DNA of 64,000 nucleotides from Gracilaria domingensis (Eukaryota; Rhodophyta; Florideophyceae; Gracilariales; Gracilariaceae), in contig VCMS01000200.1 in NCBI GenBank assembly GCA_022539475.1, positions 125,884 to 189,883 of the forward strand, read 5' to 3'. This document shows, one piece after another, positions 30,201 to 40,799 of the stretch. The translations under genes were made by a program, and so were the position numbers. A model generated the notes under the pieces. That model searched no databases and had not been told where the DNA came from. It saw nothing but the letters and a program-made list of their open reading frames with translations. Position 1 is the stretch's first letter. The number at the start of each line of letters is the position of its first letter.

Positions 30201-32115
30201 GGCCATCGAGCGACAGCCAGTTCTGGAAAAATTCCCCTCGCCCCGCCTCCATAGGGACGCGTGGAAGGGATGGCTCACGAAGATTATTCCTACGGTTAGG
30301 CAGAATATAGCTAAGTCACAAGACGCCTACAAGCGGAATTTTGACTCCAGAGTGCGCATACATGCCCCTCAGATCAGGGAAGGTAGCTATGCCTTCACAC
30401 GCAAGGAATGCTACAATCTCGAGAAGGAGAAGCGCCACAAGCTTTCTCCTATCGCGGATGGTCCCTACCGGGTCATTTCAGCTACCGACACTACGGCTGT
30501 TCTTGACATCAAATGAGAGCACGAGCGTTTTTTGCGGAATCGCGTAACGCGTGCCCCAACGCCTGCTTCTCAGGAAACGCAACCGGAAACGCCGGACACC
30601 ACTACGCCTCCTGTGGAACCAGCCACTGAAGCGGAAGCGCGCACTTCATTTTCAGTATTGCCGCATCCCAACCGCGGACTTGCTGATTTGCCGGATAAGC
30701 CGGAATCTTCCCAGTCTCTCTCTGCTGCTGCTCACGTACGCACGCGGATACTGCCCCCTCCGGGGATATTAACCACCGCCCCCGACGCTCCAACTGAGGA
30801 AAGGGAGGAGTCAGATCGTTCTTTGCCACCGTCGTCCACGGAATTGCCTTCCCAGGCCTCTGTCCCGCCGCAGCACGCGCTGACGCAGGAGAAGCAGCCG
30901 GAGATCCGGAGCGAAGAAACTGACCCGCAATTATCGCGGAAGTCTGAGGAGGAACGCGACACTTCGGTGGAGCACGAAGCCGAAAAACCGGAAGAACACC
31001 AGGATGTAGCTGCTGCAGAAGCCGACGCTTCGCACGCGGATAGCACTGTACGGCCGTCACAGAGAGAAGGAAAAGAACCTGCCCCAGCTTTGCAGCTTGA
31101 GACCGGTACGCCGGAAAAGAGTGTGGTAAACACCGCAGCAGCCGCGTCGAATGCGGAAAATACACCCGTGCCGCAGTCCGAGCCCGCGAACGGGAACGCA
31201 AAAGCTTTAAGGAAAGCCGGAAGTCCGGAAGAAAAGTTAGTCAAAAGAGACCGTGCTGTTACGGCAGACCCGACTTCGGGAGATCTCAATGAAGCATCGA
31301 GTGATGAAGCCTTTGAAAACACGGAGAAAACCGCCGATATGGCGAGCAGATACGCCACAGTAAATAGAGAGCAACACAACGCTGCAAACGCGTGCACATT
31401 GCGCCAAGTGTCTGGCTTCGCCGGCGATCCGCCTCCAGTGGAGGACAACAGCACACGAGGCGGGCACGTGTCTGCTGTAAGGCTTGCCGCCGCCGAAAAC
31501 GGAAATTCCGAATTCGAATCGGCATCTAAAAGCCGTGCAACGGCGCAAGCCCCATCACCAGCAGTGAATGGAGAAACGCCGCCACGGCGCGCACAACAGC
31601 ACCACTCGCTGGCGGACCGCAAGGCGGACCGTTCACCCTCACGACGGGAGATCCCGCCCGAACGCCGGAATCTCACTGTTCGAGAAGACCAAAGTAAGGT
31701 CACAGCCCGACAACACGGGGAGGAAAGCCAGAAATCTGGAAGCCTGAATGTCAGGAACACACAATCCTCACCAGAACCACCTTGCGTGCAGAATGCACTG
31801 CCGTCAGGACGGAAGCCGTTTGGCAGCGACGCCCACGACGGGAAAGCATTCAACGACACTCCAGAAGAGAGCACAATAACCGAACCGCACACTGAGGGGC
31901 GTGTCCTCGACAGGAAGTACGTTATGGACCGTCTGATCAGTCACATCTACGCCTCTGTTAGAGAGCTATTGTATCGAGTCCGTTGGTACGGCTGTCCTTC
32001 TTCGAAGGACACACATCAGCCTATCGAGCATCTTCCTCGCTCTAAGGTCCTACAGTACCACCGTCGCACACGGACACCGATACCGGCTACGCTGGACAGA
32101 GCCCAAGTTGGTTGA
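27211..32115 (+). pseudogene. Pol of the 12.5-kb element: RT, RNase H, integrase, 500-residue linker, chromodomain
   Basis: A single frame with three in-frame TGA codons (28357, 28912, 30514). RT: WRFCIDYRKLNAATVK, FTTLDANRGYWQVPV, NAPATFQRAV and the YLDD box in VYLDDIIVYS. RNase H: IDTDASDYQVGCAL and HTDHSALRWLL. Integrase: LSHYANLSAHRGGRK with GCSDCAKNR as HHCC finger, IDLLGEF, LLSDNGPQFAAMF and HPQSNGQVERFN. After the TGA at 30514 the same frame continues for 527 codons rich in Glu, Pro, Ser, Thr and Ala, and ends in a chromodomain (KYVMDRLISHIY, LLYRVRWYG, EHLPRSKVLQYHRR). The stops mark inactivation. Confidence 0.88.
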
Positions 32116-32632
32116 CCACCCACAACTTGTGAGTTACGCCGTCTCGGACGGAATATGCCGCTTCACGCCGATGGAATTGCATCACGCAAAACGTGCCGCT
32201 TCACGCGGATGCATCGATGTTGATACTAACAAGCCGCCCTAGGCGGACGCTACTGAAAAGCAGCAATATGCCGCTCTATGCGGACAGTCTCTGTCTGAGC
32301 AGACAAGCAGCAAAACGCGGAAGCCACTTACAGTGGAGAAGAAGATGAAGACGAAAGAAGCCTAAGAAGAAGGAGAAGAAGCCAGGACACTGGAAGGAAG
32401 ACTAAGAAGTTTTATCGCTACAGCCGCTTCTGTGGAAAATAACCCCTTTCTCGTGGGCCATTCACAACAGCCTCGAACGAGGTATTGCCCACTGAGAAGG
32501 GAGAGAACAAGAAGAAACATTTGAGCCAAGCCAGCAAGGGTGGAGAATTTTGCCTCTAACTATTGAGTCGCCCCTCATCATCGGGGTCTATCACGGACTA
32601 CCGTAGCCCGTCAGGGATCGCGAACCGGAGAA
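32116..32632. other. Non-coding spacer between pol and the antisense frame
   Basis: About 500 bases inside the 12.5-kb element. A short word close to ATGCCGCT, followed by TCACGC or CTATGCGGA, recurs near 32155-32285, and a purine-rich AAGAAG run lies at 32338-32410. No frame of note. Confidence 0.5.
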
Positions 32633-34438
32633 TTACGCGCCGGACGGCCCAGCACCTGGGGTGCCCCCACTACCGGGAGCCCCGGAGAAGCGCTGTGCCG
32701 CTATCGCTTGCAATTCCGACTCGTCAGTCATCCTATCGGGAACGGCCACCCCTACGCCTCGAAGGAAGTCTCGAATGACCGCCGCTCGCAGAGTGAGCGT
32801 AGTATTGCCGCCCCCGGCGGACGTTCCGACCTGAGCCCAGGGAGCAGTGGAAACAGGAGCCATTGTTGCCGGCGGTTCGACGACAACTACCTCGTCGTCG
32901 TCTCCCATCGACTCGGGCTCTGATTCGTCCTCCACGCCCTCTGGGCTTCTTTCATCCATGGGGCTACCTCCCTCGGCAGGGTCATCACCGCCATCGTCGA
33001 CGTATACGAACCCACGCGGGTGCCCTTCCGGGATATGACGCTCCTCTCGGCGGCGACCAGCCGCCTCAGCGGGACCAATTATCTCCCAAATCCATGGGTC
33101 AAAGTATACGAAGTCGCCGGCATTGACGTTACGTCCTGCAGAACGGTCCGACTGCCGACGAACCCCCTCGGAAACCAGACTAGCAGGCACCTCATTCCAT
33201 TCAATCTGGTCAATGACGTCCACCAACGCGGTGGCTTCGCGCGCATTGCGGACCGAGCCGAGCACCTCGGAGAGATCCAGCGCTCGGATCGCTTGCCGGA
33301 TGAACTCCGGGATGAACCAAACCCGGTACGAATCGTATGCCTCCATGAGGAGGAAAGCCGCAACGCGGACGGTCCATTCTGTTGTCAGGATGCTCCACAG
33401 GCCACGAGGCGGATCGTTCATGAAGTACGAGCCTATGCAACTTAGGCAGGGCGGTAGCTCTACGAAACACCCTCGTGGAACTTCGACGGCAGGCCATAAT
33501 GACGGCAGCGGCAGGTATCGCCCAGTATGGGAGTGACGCGCGATGCGCTCAACCTCCGTGCACTGGTACGGCACCAGTACCCCGAAGCGGGAACGCCATT
33601 TCCTCTCGATTCGGAGGCCTTCATGAAATTGAGACCGTGCAGGATGGCGAAGGAACCGGAACTCGGCACGACGATTGGGCCGCGCGCACAGGATCAACTC
33701 CTGCTGCGGCTGAACGGTGTCCGAATATCGGTCAATTTCGTCCAACGCGTTGGCTAGATGGTCGCCGTAGCCGACCTCGCCGAAAGTTCGGTAACGTGCC
33801 ACGTCGTACTGGTACTGTGCCGGCATCGGATGTTTGTTCGGAGCTCGGAAGTGTCGCGCGTACCCAATGCGGGCCATCTCATTGCGAGCAAATTGTCTCG
33901 TTTCGTTTCGATCGACAAACAGGCAACTCGGTGTGACCGCAACGCGGGTGATCTAGTCCCATGAACGGGTAACGTCAGCAGGAAGCCCACCAGGGAGATG
34001 ACCGTCGACAGCGTACGAGTCGACGAGCTCGGTATCCCGAACGCCCTCGGCGTCAAGCCAGGGAGCCTGGGCGAAAAGGAAGCTGTGCCGGTGCGGATCC
34101 CGGATGCGTAACGCGCCTGCGGTAGGCCACCCACCCAGCGTAGCTGGCATCTCGGCGTTGAACCAATCCCATACGAGCGCGGGACCAGCTTGAGCTGGAG
34201 CGTGATCTTGGCCGGAGGAACCCGGTTGGGAGGCAGCCGCCGACTGGGGAACTGGTGCAGACCGGAACGGCGGGTTGGAAACTTGCATACGTGCCTTCGA
34301 AGAAGGATGGGCGTTCGGTGTGTTGGAAATCGCGGCAGGGCTCGAGATGGCGAGGTTCTCTATTGACACCCGAGGTGTTGGTGGCTCCCAACAGGTCTCG
34401 GCAGACCCGTCTTGGAAGCCTTCCTTCTGTACCTCCAT
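32633..34438 (-). pseudogene. Antisense open reading frame of the 12.5-kb element, function unknown, one stop
   Basis: A 602-codon minus-strand frame between pol and the polypurine tract, broken only by TAG at 33953-33955. The N-terminal part is Pro/Ala/Ser-rich with WDWFNAEMPATLGGWPT. The middle is well mixed and protein-like (RYRTFGEVGYGDHLANALDE, WFIPEFIRQAIRALDL, FVYFDPWIWEIIGP). The C-terminal part has an acidic stretch (DERSPEGVEDESEPE, DDDEVVVVEP) and a Gly/Pro tail. I do not recognise a family. It is not gag, pol or an envelope type that I know, and no signal peptide or clear membrane helix is seen. Known parallels are antisense frames in some plant LTR elements. Confidence 0.6.
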
Positions 34439-34478
34439 CGCGAGGCGTATCGAGCCGACGGAATCGGTGTCTCAGCCT

Positions 34479-34491
34479 GAGAAGGGGGAGA
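34479..34491 (+). other. Polypurine tract of the 12.5-kb element
   Basis: GAGAAGGGGGAGA directly precedes the 3' LTR, the expected site for plus-strand priming. Confidence 0.75.
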
Positions 34492-35345
34492 TGTAGAGCA
34501 AAATGCCCTTTGTGGGGATGCGCCGAGGTGTTTTTCATAGTTTGTTGATCCGTCACCGGCTTTGACACCTCATGTTACGAGAGGCTACTGTGGTAGTGGC
34601 CCTATTTTGTGGTATGCCTAGGAAGTGTAGTGTTTCTGCACATTTGTGCTGAGTTGGCTCGATGCTGGGTGCGCCATGGCAAGCCTGCCACGGTTTCACA
34701 CGTGTAGGGTGTTGGCCGGCAGCGCCGGATAGTTAGATATTTCTAGTTGATATTTTCAAGTGCCCTATATAGGTGGCGGCACTTGCCGCCACTGGACGGG
34801 AAGTAAACCTCAAGGAGGCTTCTGGTTCTGACTTTCTTGCCGCGTGTGAAAGGTCTTCTTCCCTAATCGGGCAAGCCGCCACAATTTTGGGCTAGTCATC
34901 CGACCTCTACCACTGAGAAGTTCTAGACCGTCGTTACGGCATCTTTTCTGTTGTTTTATTGTTATTATTTCCGTCATACAGCTCCTATCGCTCTGCCCTG
35001 TTATACAGGTGTGACCCACATTGTCTGGGAATATTTCTCGATCTCCCGAGTCAGTGCACCGTTGCGTGGCTCGTTGGTTGCCCGTTTTGCCCAACATCGT
35101 TGGTTTGGATATCCCCACTCGCTGTGGCTCGCCGGAACTACCCGGATTCTACGCCGATTCTACCCACCCCAACCTCCGCCTGCACGCCCAGAACGGGGCT
35201 GCCCGGATTTACACCCGGCCTGTATCAGCCCTACCGGAGAGTTCTACCACCGACCCTACCCCTATAGGGAGCGGGGCTCGAACACCCTGTAGGTGGGCTT
35301 TCCACGACGCGGCTCTTGTTTGCCCACTTGTGGGATTGCACCACA
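34492..35345 (+). repeat. 3' LTR of the 12.5-kb element (854 bases)
   Basis: TGTAGAGC...GCACCACA. The uninterrupted version of the LTR at 22806-24446. Short plus-strand frames in both copies are not genes. Confidence 0.9.
34766..34792 (+). promoter_or_regulatory. Probable LTR promoter: TATA box plus hairpin
   Basis: TATATAG at 34766-34772 is followed at once by an inverted repeat with 9-base arms GTGGCGGCA / TGCCGCCAC and a 2-base loop. The 5' LTR has the same hairpin (8-base arms) at 23088-23105 after ATATAG. The start of transcription was not determined. Confidence 0.5.
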
Positions 35346-36036
35346 GGAGCGATGAAGTCGCATTTCATAGAGCTGCTTGCCGAAGGTGTGGCTGGCTTGC
35401 TTTTGTACGAACGAACCCTCGACGTGTTCGACGTCAGTCGTCTTCTCTCTGAAGCATATGGAAGGGCTTTCACTCGGGATAATTCGTAGCGGTTTCGTGA
35501 AGACCAGCTTGTGTCCGCTTGACGAGTATCATCTTTTCGGTGAATATCGCCGTCGCAGTTTTGAGAATCCAAAGGAGCGTGTCGGTGTAGATTAAATGAT
35601 TGCAATGCTGCAACAGAAACGTAGAAAGACGTCTCAGGAGCTTCTTGGAACTGCCCGTACTACAAAGAATGGATTTGTTGACAGTTCGGAGGGTGTGGCG
35701 TTGACGTGTGACGCTGCATATGATCTTATTAAGGCTCAAACGGAGAAGCAGGCTGCTCATCTGAAAGCGGTGCAGAAAAAGAGGGAGGAAAAGGAGGCAA
35801 TCATTGCCAAAAAACGTGCTGCAAACGAGAGTTGTGCATCCCAAGGAGCTCTTCCTCGCAATAGGCGCTTTGGGGACAAGGTATCCCTGCCTCGTCCATT
35901 ATCTGAACGTCGTCTTGTTGCTAATAAGAAAGCCGTGGAAAAGACGAAAGCAGTCGCTAATGAAGGAGAACGCAACAGTGCTTCAGGCGCGGGCGGGGAT
36001 AAGCACGAAATCGTTTTATCGCCGCAAAAGAACTGA
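35346..36036 (+). pseudogene. pogo/Tigger transposase pseudogene, 3' part
   Basis: Continues the gene cut at 22805. After the target duplication the frame reads MKSHFIELLAEGVAGLLLYE, LDVFDVSRLLSEAYGRAFT, then after a frame change SGFVKTSLCPLDEYHLF. This is the standard end of the DDE domain and the tail of Tigger-type transposases. A 146-codon open tail follows, Lys/Glu-rich and probably coiled coil (EKQAAHLKAVQKKREEKEA). Confidence 0.8.
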
Positions 36037-36299
36037 AGTGCAAATGCAGTTTTCGGATCTGTGAGTTAACCCAATGAATAGTTCCATGATCCGCCAAAGT
36101 GTATTTTTGTTTGAAATATTTCTGTTCAACATTTGAGACCGTTTTTTCTCATATGAGACCGTTTTGGCTTTCCTAGTAAATCTGTTCTATTGTGAGTGTT
36201 ATTGCGTCATTCTCCACGTCATTCACGTTGTTTGGTAGGCGAGATCATTCACTTCGTCTGCGTCAAGTCGAAAGAACGTTGCGGCCTACAGTTCCTTCG

Positions 36300-36560
36300 C
36301 AATTGGCGCTGTGTTCATTTTGTTCAACTTTGACCCGACACTACGTTATAGCAAAGTTTGTGCACTACTGCCACAGACAACCCAGGATGGGTCCGTTTTG
36401 GCGACTTCACTATACTTAGCAAAACGGGGACCCAACCAGGTGACCAGCTCAGCCCACTCTTGTTCGCGTTGGCCCTTCATGCGCTCGTGCTCAAATTAGA
36501 ACAACAACTCTGAACGGCACTAAACCAAATCTTTGATGACGACGGATCAATGGGGTCTTC
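36300..36560 (+). pseudogene. Non-LTR retrotransposon 1: reverse transcriptase fragment
   Basis: One frame gives FGDFTILSKTGTQPGDQLSP followed by LLFALALHALVLKLEQQL, a TGA at 36511, then LNQIFDDDGSMG. These are the RT motif B (GDQLSPLLF) and motif C (x-DD) in the right order and spacing. The flanking sequence is too decayed to translate. It probably belongs with the tail at 39426-40755; a Harbinger unit lies between them. Confidence 0.68.
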
Positions 36561-37096
36561 CAGGAAGAGAGAGGCTGACAATGAGACAAATGGGAGCCAA
36601 TGACGGTGCTTCTAAACACTTCGTCAGCCCGTCAAGAATTTTAGTCTGGAGCGGCCCTTGACCCTCCGCTCTACAGTGACATTTGTCATTCTAAGGTAAG
36701 TATGAGTCAAAGAGCCTCGTTTATTTTGGAATGCAACAGAAACGTCTCTAAACGCTTTGCTAACCAACCTGAGTTTGCACAACTTCCGCGCACTGGTTTC
36801 AACCCTGGATCAGCTCGATCTATTGTTTCTTCTCCTTGGCCATGAGGCCATAATTTCTGCGTTTAGCGCACTGATCATATTATTTCCTTCGCCGCAGTCT
36901 CGTCGAAACATATCGAAGACCAGAAGAAAGTTTCGCGAAATAGCTCTACTTCGACCAGTCAATACAGGTTGTAGCACGTCATGGAATCAAATTCTATCCT
37001 GCGGCACTGAAAATATCTTTGTCATGGCTATAAACATAAAGAAAAGAGCGCTGACCACCACTTTCTTGCCTCCATTCAAAACAGTGCTCAAAAATA

Positions 37097-37986
37097 TTGA
37101 AATCATGTCCATACCGCCGAACGCAGTCACGAAGAGGACGGAAACCGTTTCTGGCTCCCATCGATATACTTGGAATGACTCTCTGGTTTTTGCGAGCTGG
37201 CGATGCTTTGTATTCTCTGTCCCCTATTTTTGGCTGGGTATCATCATCCGTCAGCGATTGGCTCAAAGCCGGTCTAAATGGCCTTTACCAACTGCTCAGT
37301 TCAAATAGAATCTACGAGGCGCGTATAGAATGGCCCACAGAAGAGGCGATGTCACATTCAGCGTGGCTACTGGCACAAGCGCGCCCATTGACCGCACGAT
37401 ACCTTGACGGGTTTTCGCAGTTACTGATGGTGCACGTATAGAGTGCTCTCTAGCAGAGAAAAGTAGAATTCAGAGAGCGTTCTACAACGGGTTCACAGGT
37501 AAAGTCGAAGTGATAAACCTGTTTGCGTGGAACTTCGGTGGCGAAATTATTCACGCAGCGGTGAACTATCCCGGCGCATGTCACTACTCCAGACAAGCTG
37601 GCATATCGGGATTATACTGGCCTCGTCTATCGGATGCAATGACGCCACAAGGGTATCGAATCCTTGGAGAAACAGCATTCGCAAACAATTTGACGGTAAC
37701 AAATGGTAAGGATCTACGAGCTAGAAAGGTTAACGAATTGTATATACCCAGGTCAGCTGAAGAGGATGCGATCGACATGATACTTCAACGCATTTATCCA
37801 TCCAGAAGACAAGCCACAGAGTGGGGAGTGCGAGCTTTGCGCGCGCCATTTCTTCTGTTGTCGAGAAAGCTACCTACAGATTCATGGCAAAGGCTTCGCA
37901 TCATAGCTCTTTGCTGCCAATTGATGAACTTCCGTACGCGAAAGATCGGCCACAACCAAATTCGAACGGTATATCGGGCGTACTAG
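37097..37986 (+). pseudogene. PIF/Harbinger DDE transposase pseudogene
   Basis: The first part, in one frame, reads ILGMTLWFLRAGDALYSLSP, FGWVSSSVSDWLKAGLNGL and IEWPTEEAMSHSAWLLAQ up to LTARYLDG. After a frameshift near 37410 come VTDGARIEC (first Asp), KVEVINLFAWNFGGEIIHAA, VNYPGACHYSR (the usual second-motif Asp is Tyr), and GYRILGETAF (third-motif Asp is Glu). The typical end is WGVRALRAPF, LPTDSWQRLRIIALCCQLMNF and GHNQIRTVY. Substituted catalytic positions plus the frameshift mean it is inactive. Confidence 0.8.
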
Positions 37987-38869
37987 CAGACACATGGTGC
38001 TGTCCGAATGCGGCAAGTGGATTTTGCCCATCACCATGCCGAGTCTGATGCGTATTGGGGACAGGTTGTGGTGTGTCAGACGCCGAAGGCGGAGAACTCA
38101 ATGGCTTAGCTCGAAGCGGAGCAGTTAGCTCCTCGCGTATTATTTGACGAAGGTTCTTTGCGTTCGTTTCTTCTCGATGCTCGTGTGACTTCGTGATCAT
38201 TTCTGCGACTTTAAGAAATCCCAAATTCATCTGCTCCATGTACCCCACGACACCTATCTGAAGACGGCGCTCAAGTGGCATGGCAAGAGGCTGTCGTGTT
38301 CTTCGACTCTGTGTTTGAGCCGCACTTGATATTGCGTGTTAAGGTGCTGCTGCTCTTGATGGTCGCGTTTGCTCCGCAGATGAGGCCTGAGTGGATTGCG
38401 GAGCTTGAGCGGGGAGTATTTCATCATCCGCGTTAGCTACAATATGAATCTGGTTGGTGGCTTTTGTTCTCGCTCGACGAACCCCAACAACATTTCCAGT
38501 CTGCATTGCCTGTTTGTGGTCTTCTTGTGTCGGATTCATGTTGCCATTCGCCTCACCCAGTGCTCTTGAGAGCGCCTGGGCTTGGATTTCTCTGTAAATA
38601 ATCTTCGCACGACGAACCTGTGGGTGTATAGTAAAATCTCCGGTCTTCTTATGGACGTAGGCAAGTTTGTCCAACTTGTCTTTCAAGTTATCTGTGCTGC
38701 GTGTCGGACGTTCATTCTGCTCTGACCAGTGATTAACATCGCTCTAGACTAAGTTCCAGACCTCAGTAGTATGCGGTTGTACATGTGCTTCAACATCTAA
38801 CAGATACTCAATGTCCTCCTCCCAATAGTTGAGAGCACCTCTGCGCGAATGAGGGCTTGTTTTGGCCAT
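37901..38869 (-). pseudogene. MYB/SANT-like partner protein of the Harbinger unit
   Basis: Minus-strand frame from ATG 38869 (MAKTSPHSRRGALNYWEEDI) with in-frame stops at 38744 and 38339. The trihelix-like pattern has WNLV, HWSEQNERPTRSTDNLKDKL, a DKLAYVHKKTGD run and PQVRRAKIIYREI. A C-terminal helical part (YMEQMNLGFLKVAEMITKS) follows. Harbinger elements usually carry such a MYB-like gene beside the transposase. Here the two are tail to tail and overlap by about 85 bases. Confidence 0.72.
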
Positions 38870-38939
38870 CGAACGGGACAAGGTCAAGATTTCGTCGATG
38901 AGAGACTTTTCATTCCGTCTGATATATAACAGTTTGTAG

Positions 38940-39425
38940 AAAGTTGTTGTTGATGCGAAGAATGTTTAGCGAAAATACATCGCATGATGCGTTCGTTCGC
39001 GGCAGAGGAGACAAGCAAATATCATGGAGTTGAAGAACCAAAACGCTGGTGCACTTTCTATGCATGCTAGTCTGAGCTTTTGTCTGTATCTACTAGGGTG
39101 CCGTGTACGAACCATGTAACTTTCTGGAAGTAGTCAAGGCAATATCTTCTTTCATTTGTGGCTCTGGTTTTTCTTGGCAGACCCCAATTATAACTCGGCT
39201 CCAGGACGCTAGTACATGCCTCTCATTCTTAATGACACGGCAGTAGAAGCATGTTCTCGTACTTCACTTTGAGAAAAAACCGCATGGTGGTGTAACGTTC
39301 TTTGCATACCCCGTTTCCAAGCACAGATCTCAACCGCAGGGGCGACCACAATCTTAGGAACTACAATCGGGCACAAAAAAGCCACTATCTGAAATATCGA
39401 ATCCAAAAGCTGGAGACGCGAAGGA
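38940..39425. other. Stretch without recognisable gene
   Basis: AT-rich sequence after the MYB-like start and before the endonuclease-type tail. It probably holds the Harbinger end and decayed non-LTR sequence; I could not fix terminal inverted repeats. Confidence 0.5.
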
Positions 39426-40755
39426 ATGTTACACGCTGTACTACACTTATATGACCCACACATGGGGCTTACACTCTTACGTTACTATGTGAGACCGTGC
39501 AAAATGACGCACATCTCAAGGACGACTCTGCCGCATTTAACCTCAGCTGAAGTTGACGCCTTCGACAAAAGGCATCGAAAAGTTTTCCAATTGATACATT
39601 GCACATCACATCAGCGGTGGGACCGAGCCTGCCTTCTGTTCTCAAAAGGTGATCTGCGGCTCACACAAACCAAACAGAGGAGAGAAGCACGGTACCTGTC
39701 ATCGTTTTTCTCCGGTTGGTTCATTATCAATTGTAGCATGCACACCGCACTGAGCTGTTTCAACGCCGTATCGTCCCACTTCATCCGAGAAGCTCAAAGA
39801 GCAACCTCTATCAAGATTTCTTACTTCTTGTCCGACGCGCTCACATTCGATAATCTGTCAGCAAGAGCGGAACAGAGCGGGATGATCGTCAGACTGCAGC
39901 ACGAATATTCAGAAGTAATACATCATACAGAAGCTTTGAAGTTAGCTCCGCATGCAAACGAAAAGGTCAGTAAAGGAAGACTACTCTCTTGTACCACATC
40001 GGAAGCCATTCAGCAATTCACGGCGTTTCCGGATCCGCGGTCAAACTCGTCACCGCCGCCTGACGTGTACAAAACCATGATCGATTTGCGCCTTGGCGAG
40101 AAGATGTTTACCGGCAACCCCCCTGTTCTGAGTGTTTTTTAGCTAGGTACACTACTGTGAGACCACTTGACGACCTTGATTACCACGCCATGACATACGT
40201 AGTTGGACTGGGATCAACCTCGAGACACAACGGACTTGTGATGTCCTATACGCTACGCTTAAAAAACCGCCACTGTGCTTTTCGGTAGCCCGGGAATGGG
40301 AGTTTACGTTCCAGGAATATCTGCCAGAAGTTGATCAGTCGCGCATGGATCTGCTAATAGATAATATTCGCTTTGGCGAGAAACCCCGTGCAATCGACGT
40401 GACAGTGGTTAGCCCTCACAGAGCGCAATACACTAACCAAGCTGCAATCCGTGTGGGTGGAGCAGCCATAAAAGACGAAGAAGCGAAGAGGGCAAAGTAC
40501 GAAACGCTATGCCAGCAGAACGCAGTGGAATTCGTGCCCATGGGCTTTGATGTGCATGGTGCGTTCGGTTCGGCGTCGAAGCACTTCTGCCGACGTGTAG
40601 CTGAGTACACGAGCAGTATCATAGGCACTCAGCCTGCGACGGAGTACCATAAACTTGCACTCGACATAGAGCGGATCATACTACAGCTGACAGCGTTAGC
40701 TGTCAAGCGCCGCCGCTTGGCATCAGTACAAGCAAACAACGTGACGTCCCGCTAG
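39426..40755 (+). pseudogene. Non-LTR retrotransposon 1: C-terminal region with restriction-like endonuclease motif
   Basis: 39426-40142 reads GLTLLRYYVRPCKMTHISRT then FDKRHRKVFQLIHCTSHQRW, the post-RT region of some non-LTR elements. After a broken stretch (RHNGLVMSYTLRLKNRH near 40220) comes a 136-codon frame from 40345: DLLIDNIRFGEKPRAIDVTV, VSPHRAQYTNQAA, EEAKRAKYETLCQQ and VEFVPMGFDVHGAFG. This matches the D..(D/E)xK-like region placed after the RT in endonuclease-tail non-LTR elements. Frame breaks show decay. Confidence 0.65.
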
Positions 40756-40799
40756 CTGTGGGCGTCTCTCACAAAATGCGTAAGTAAAGGCCTCATTCA

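Larger units (their letters stand above)
22806..35345 (+). mobile_element. 12.5-kb Ty3/gypsy-type chromodomain LTR retrotransposon, inactivated, nested in the pogo pseudogene
   Basis: Bounded by LTRs of 854 bases each (the 5' copy is interrupted by a solo LTR). The order is gag, protease, RT, RNase H, integrase, a long linker and a chromodomain on the plus strand, then an antisense frame, polypurine tract and 3' LTR. The flanks GGAAC (22801-22805) and GGAGC (35346-35350) are a 5-base target duplication with one mutation. The two LTRs differ at many positions, and gag and pol carry stops and a frameshift, so it is older than the 5.2-kb element. The chromodomain and the integrase order place it among chromodomain gypsy elements. 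Confidence 0.9.

Noticed and set aside
30732-31892. 386-codon minus-strand frame
   Set aside because: Mirror of the low-complexity pol linker; Ser/Cys/Ala-rich shadow.
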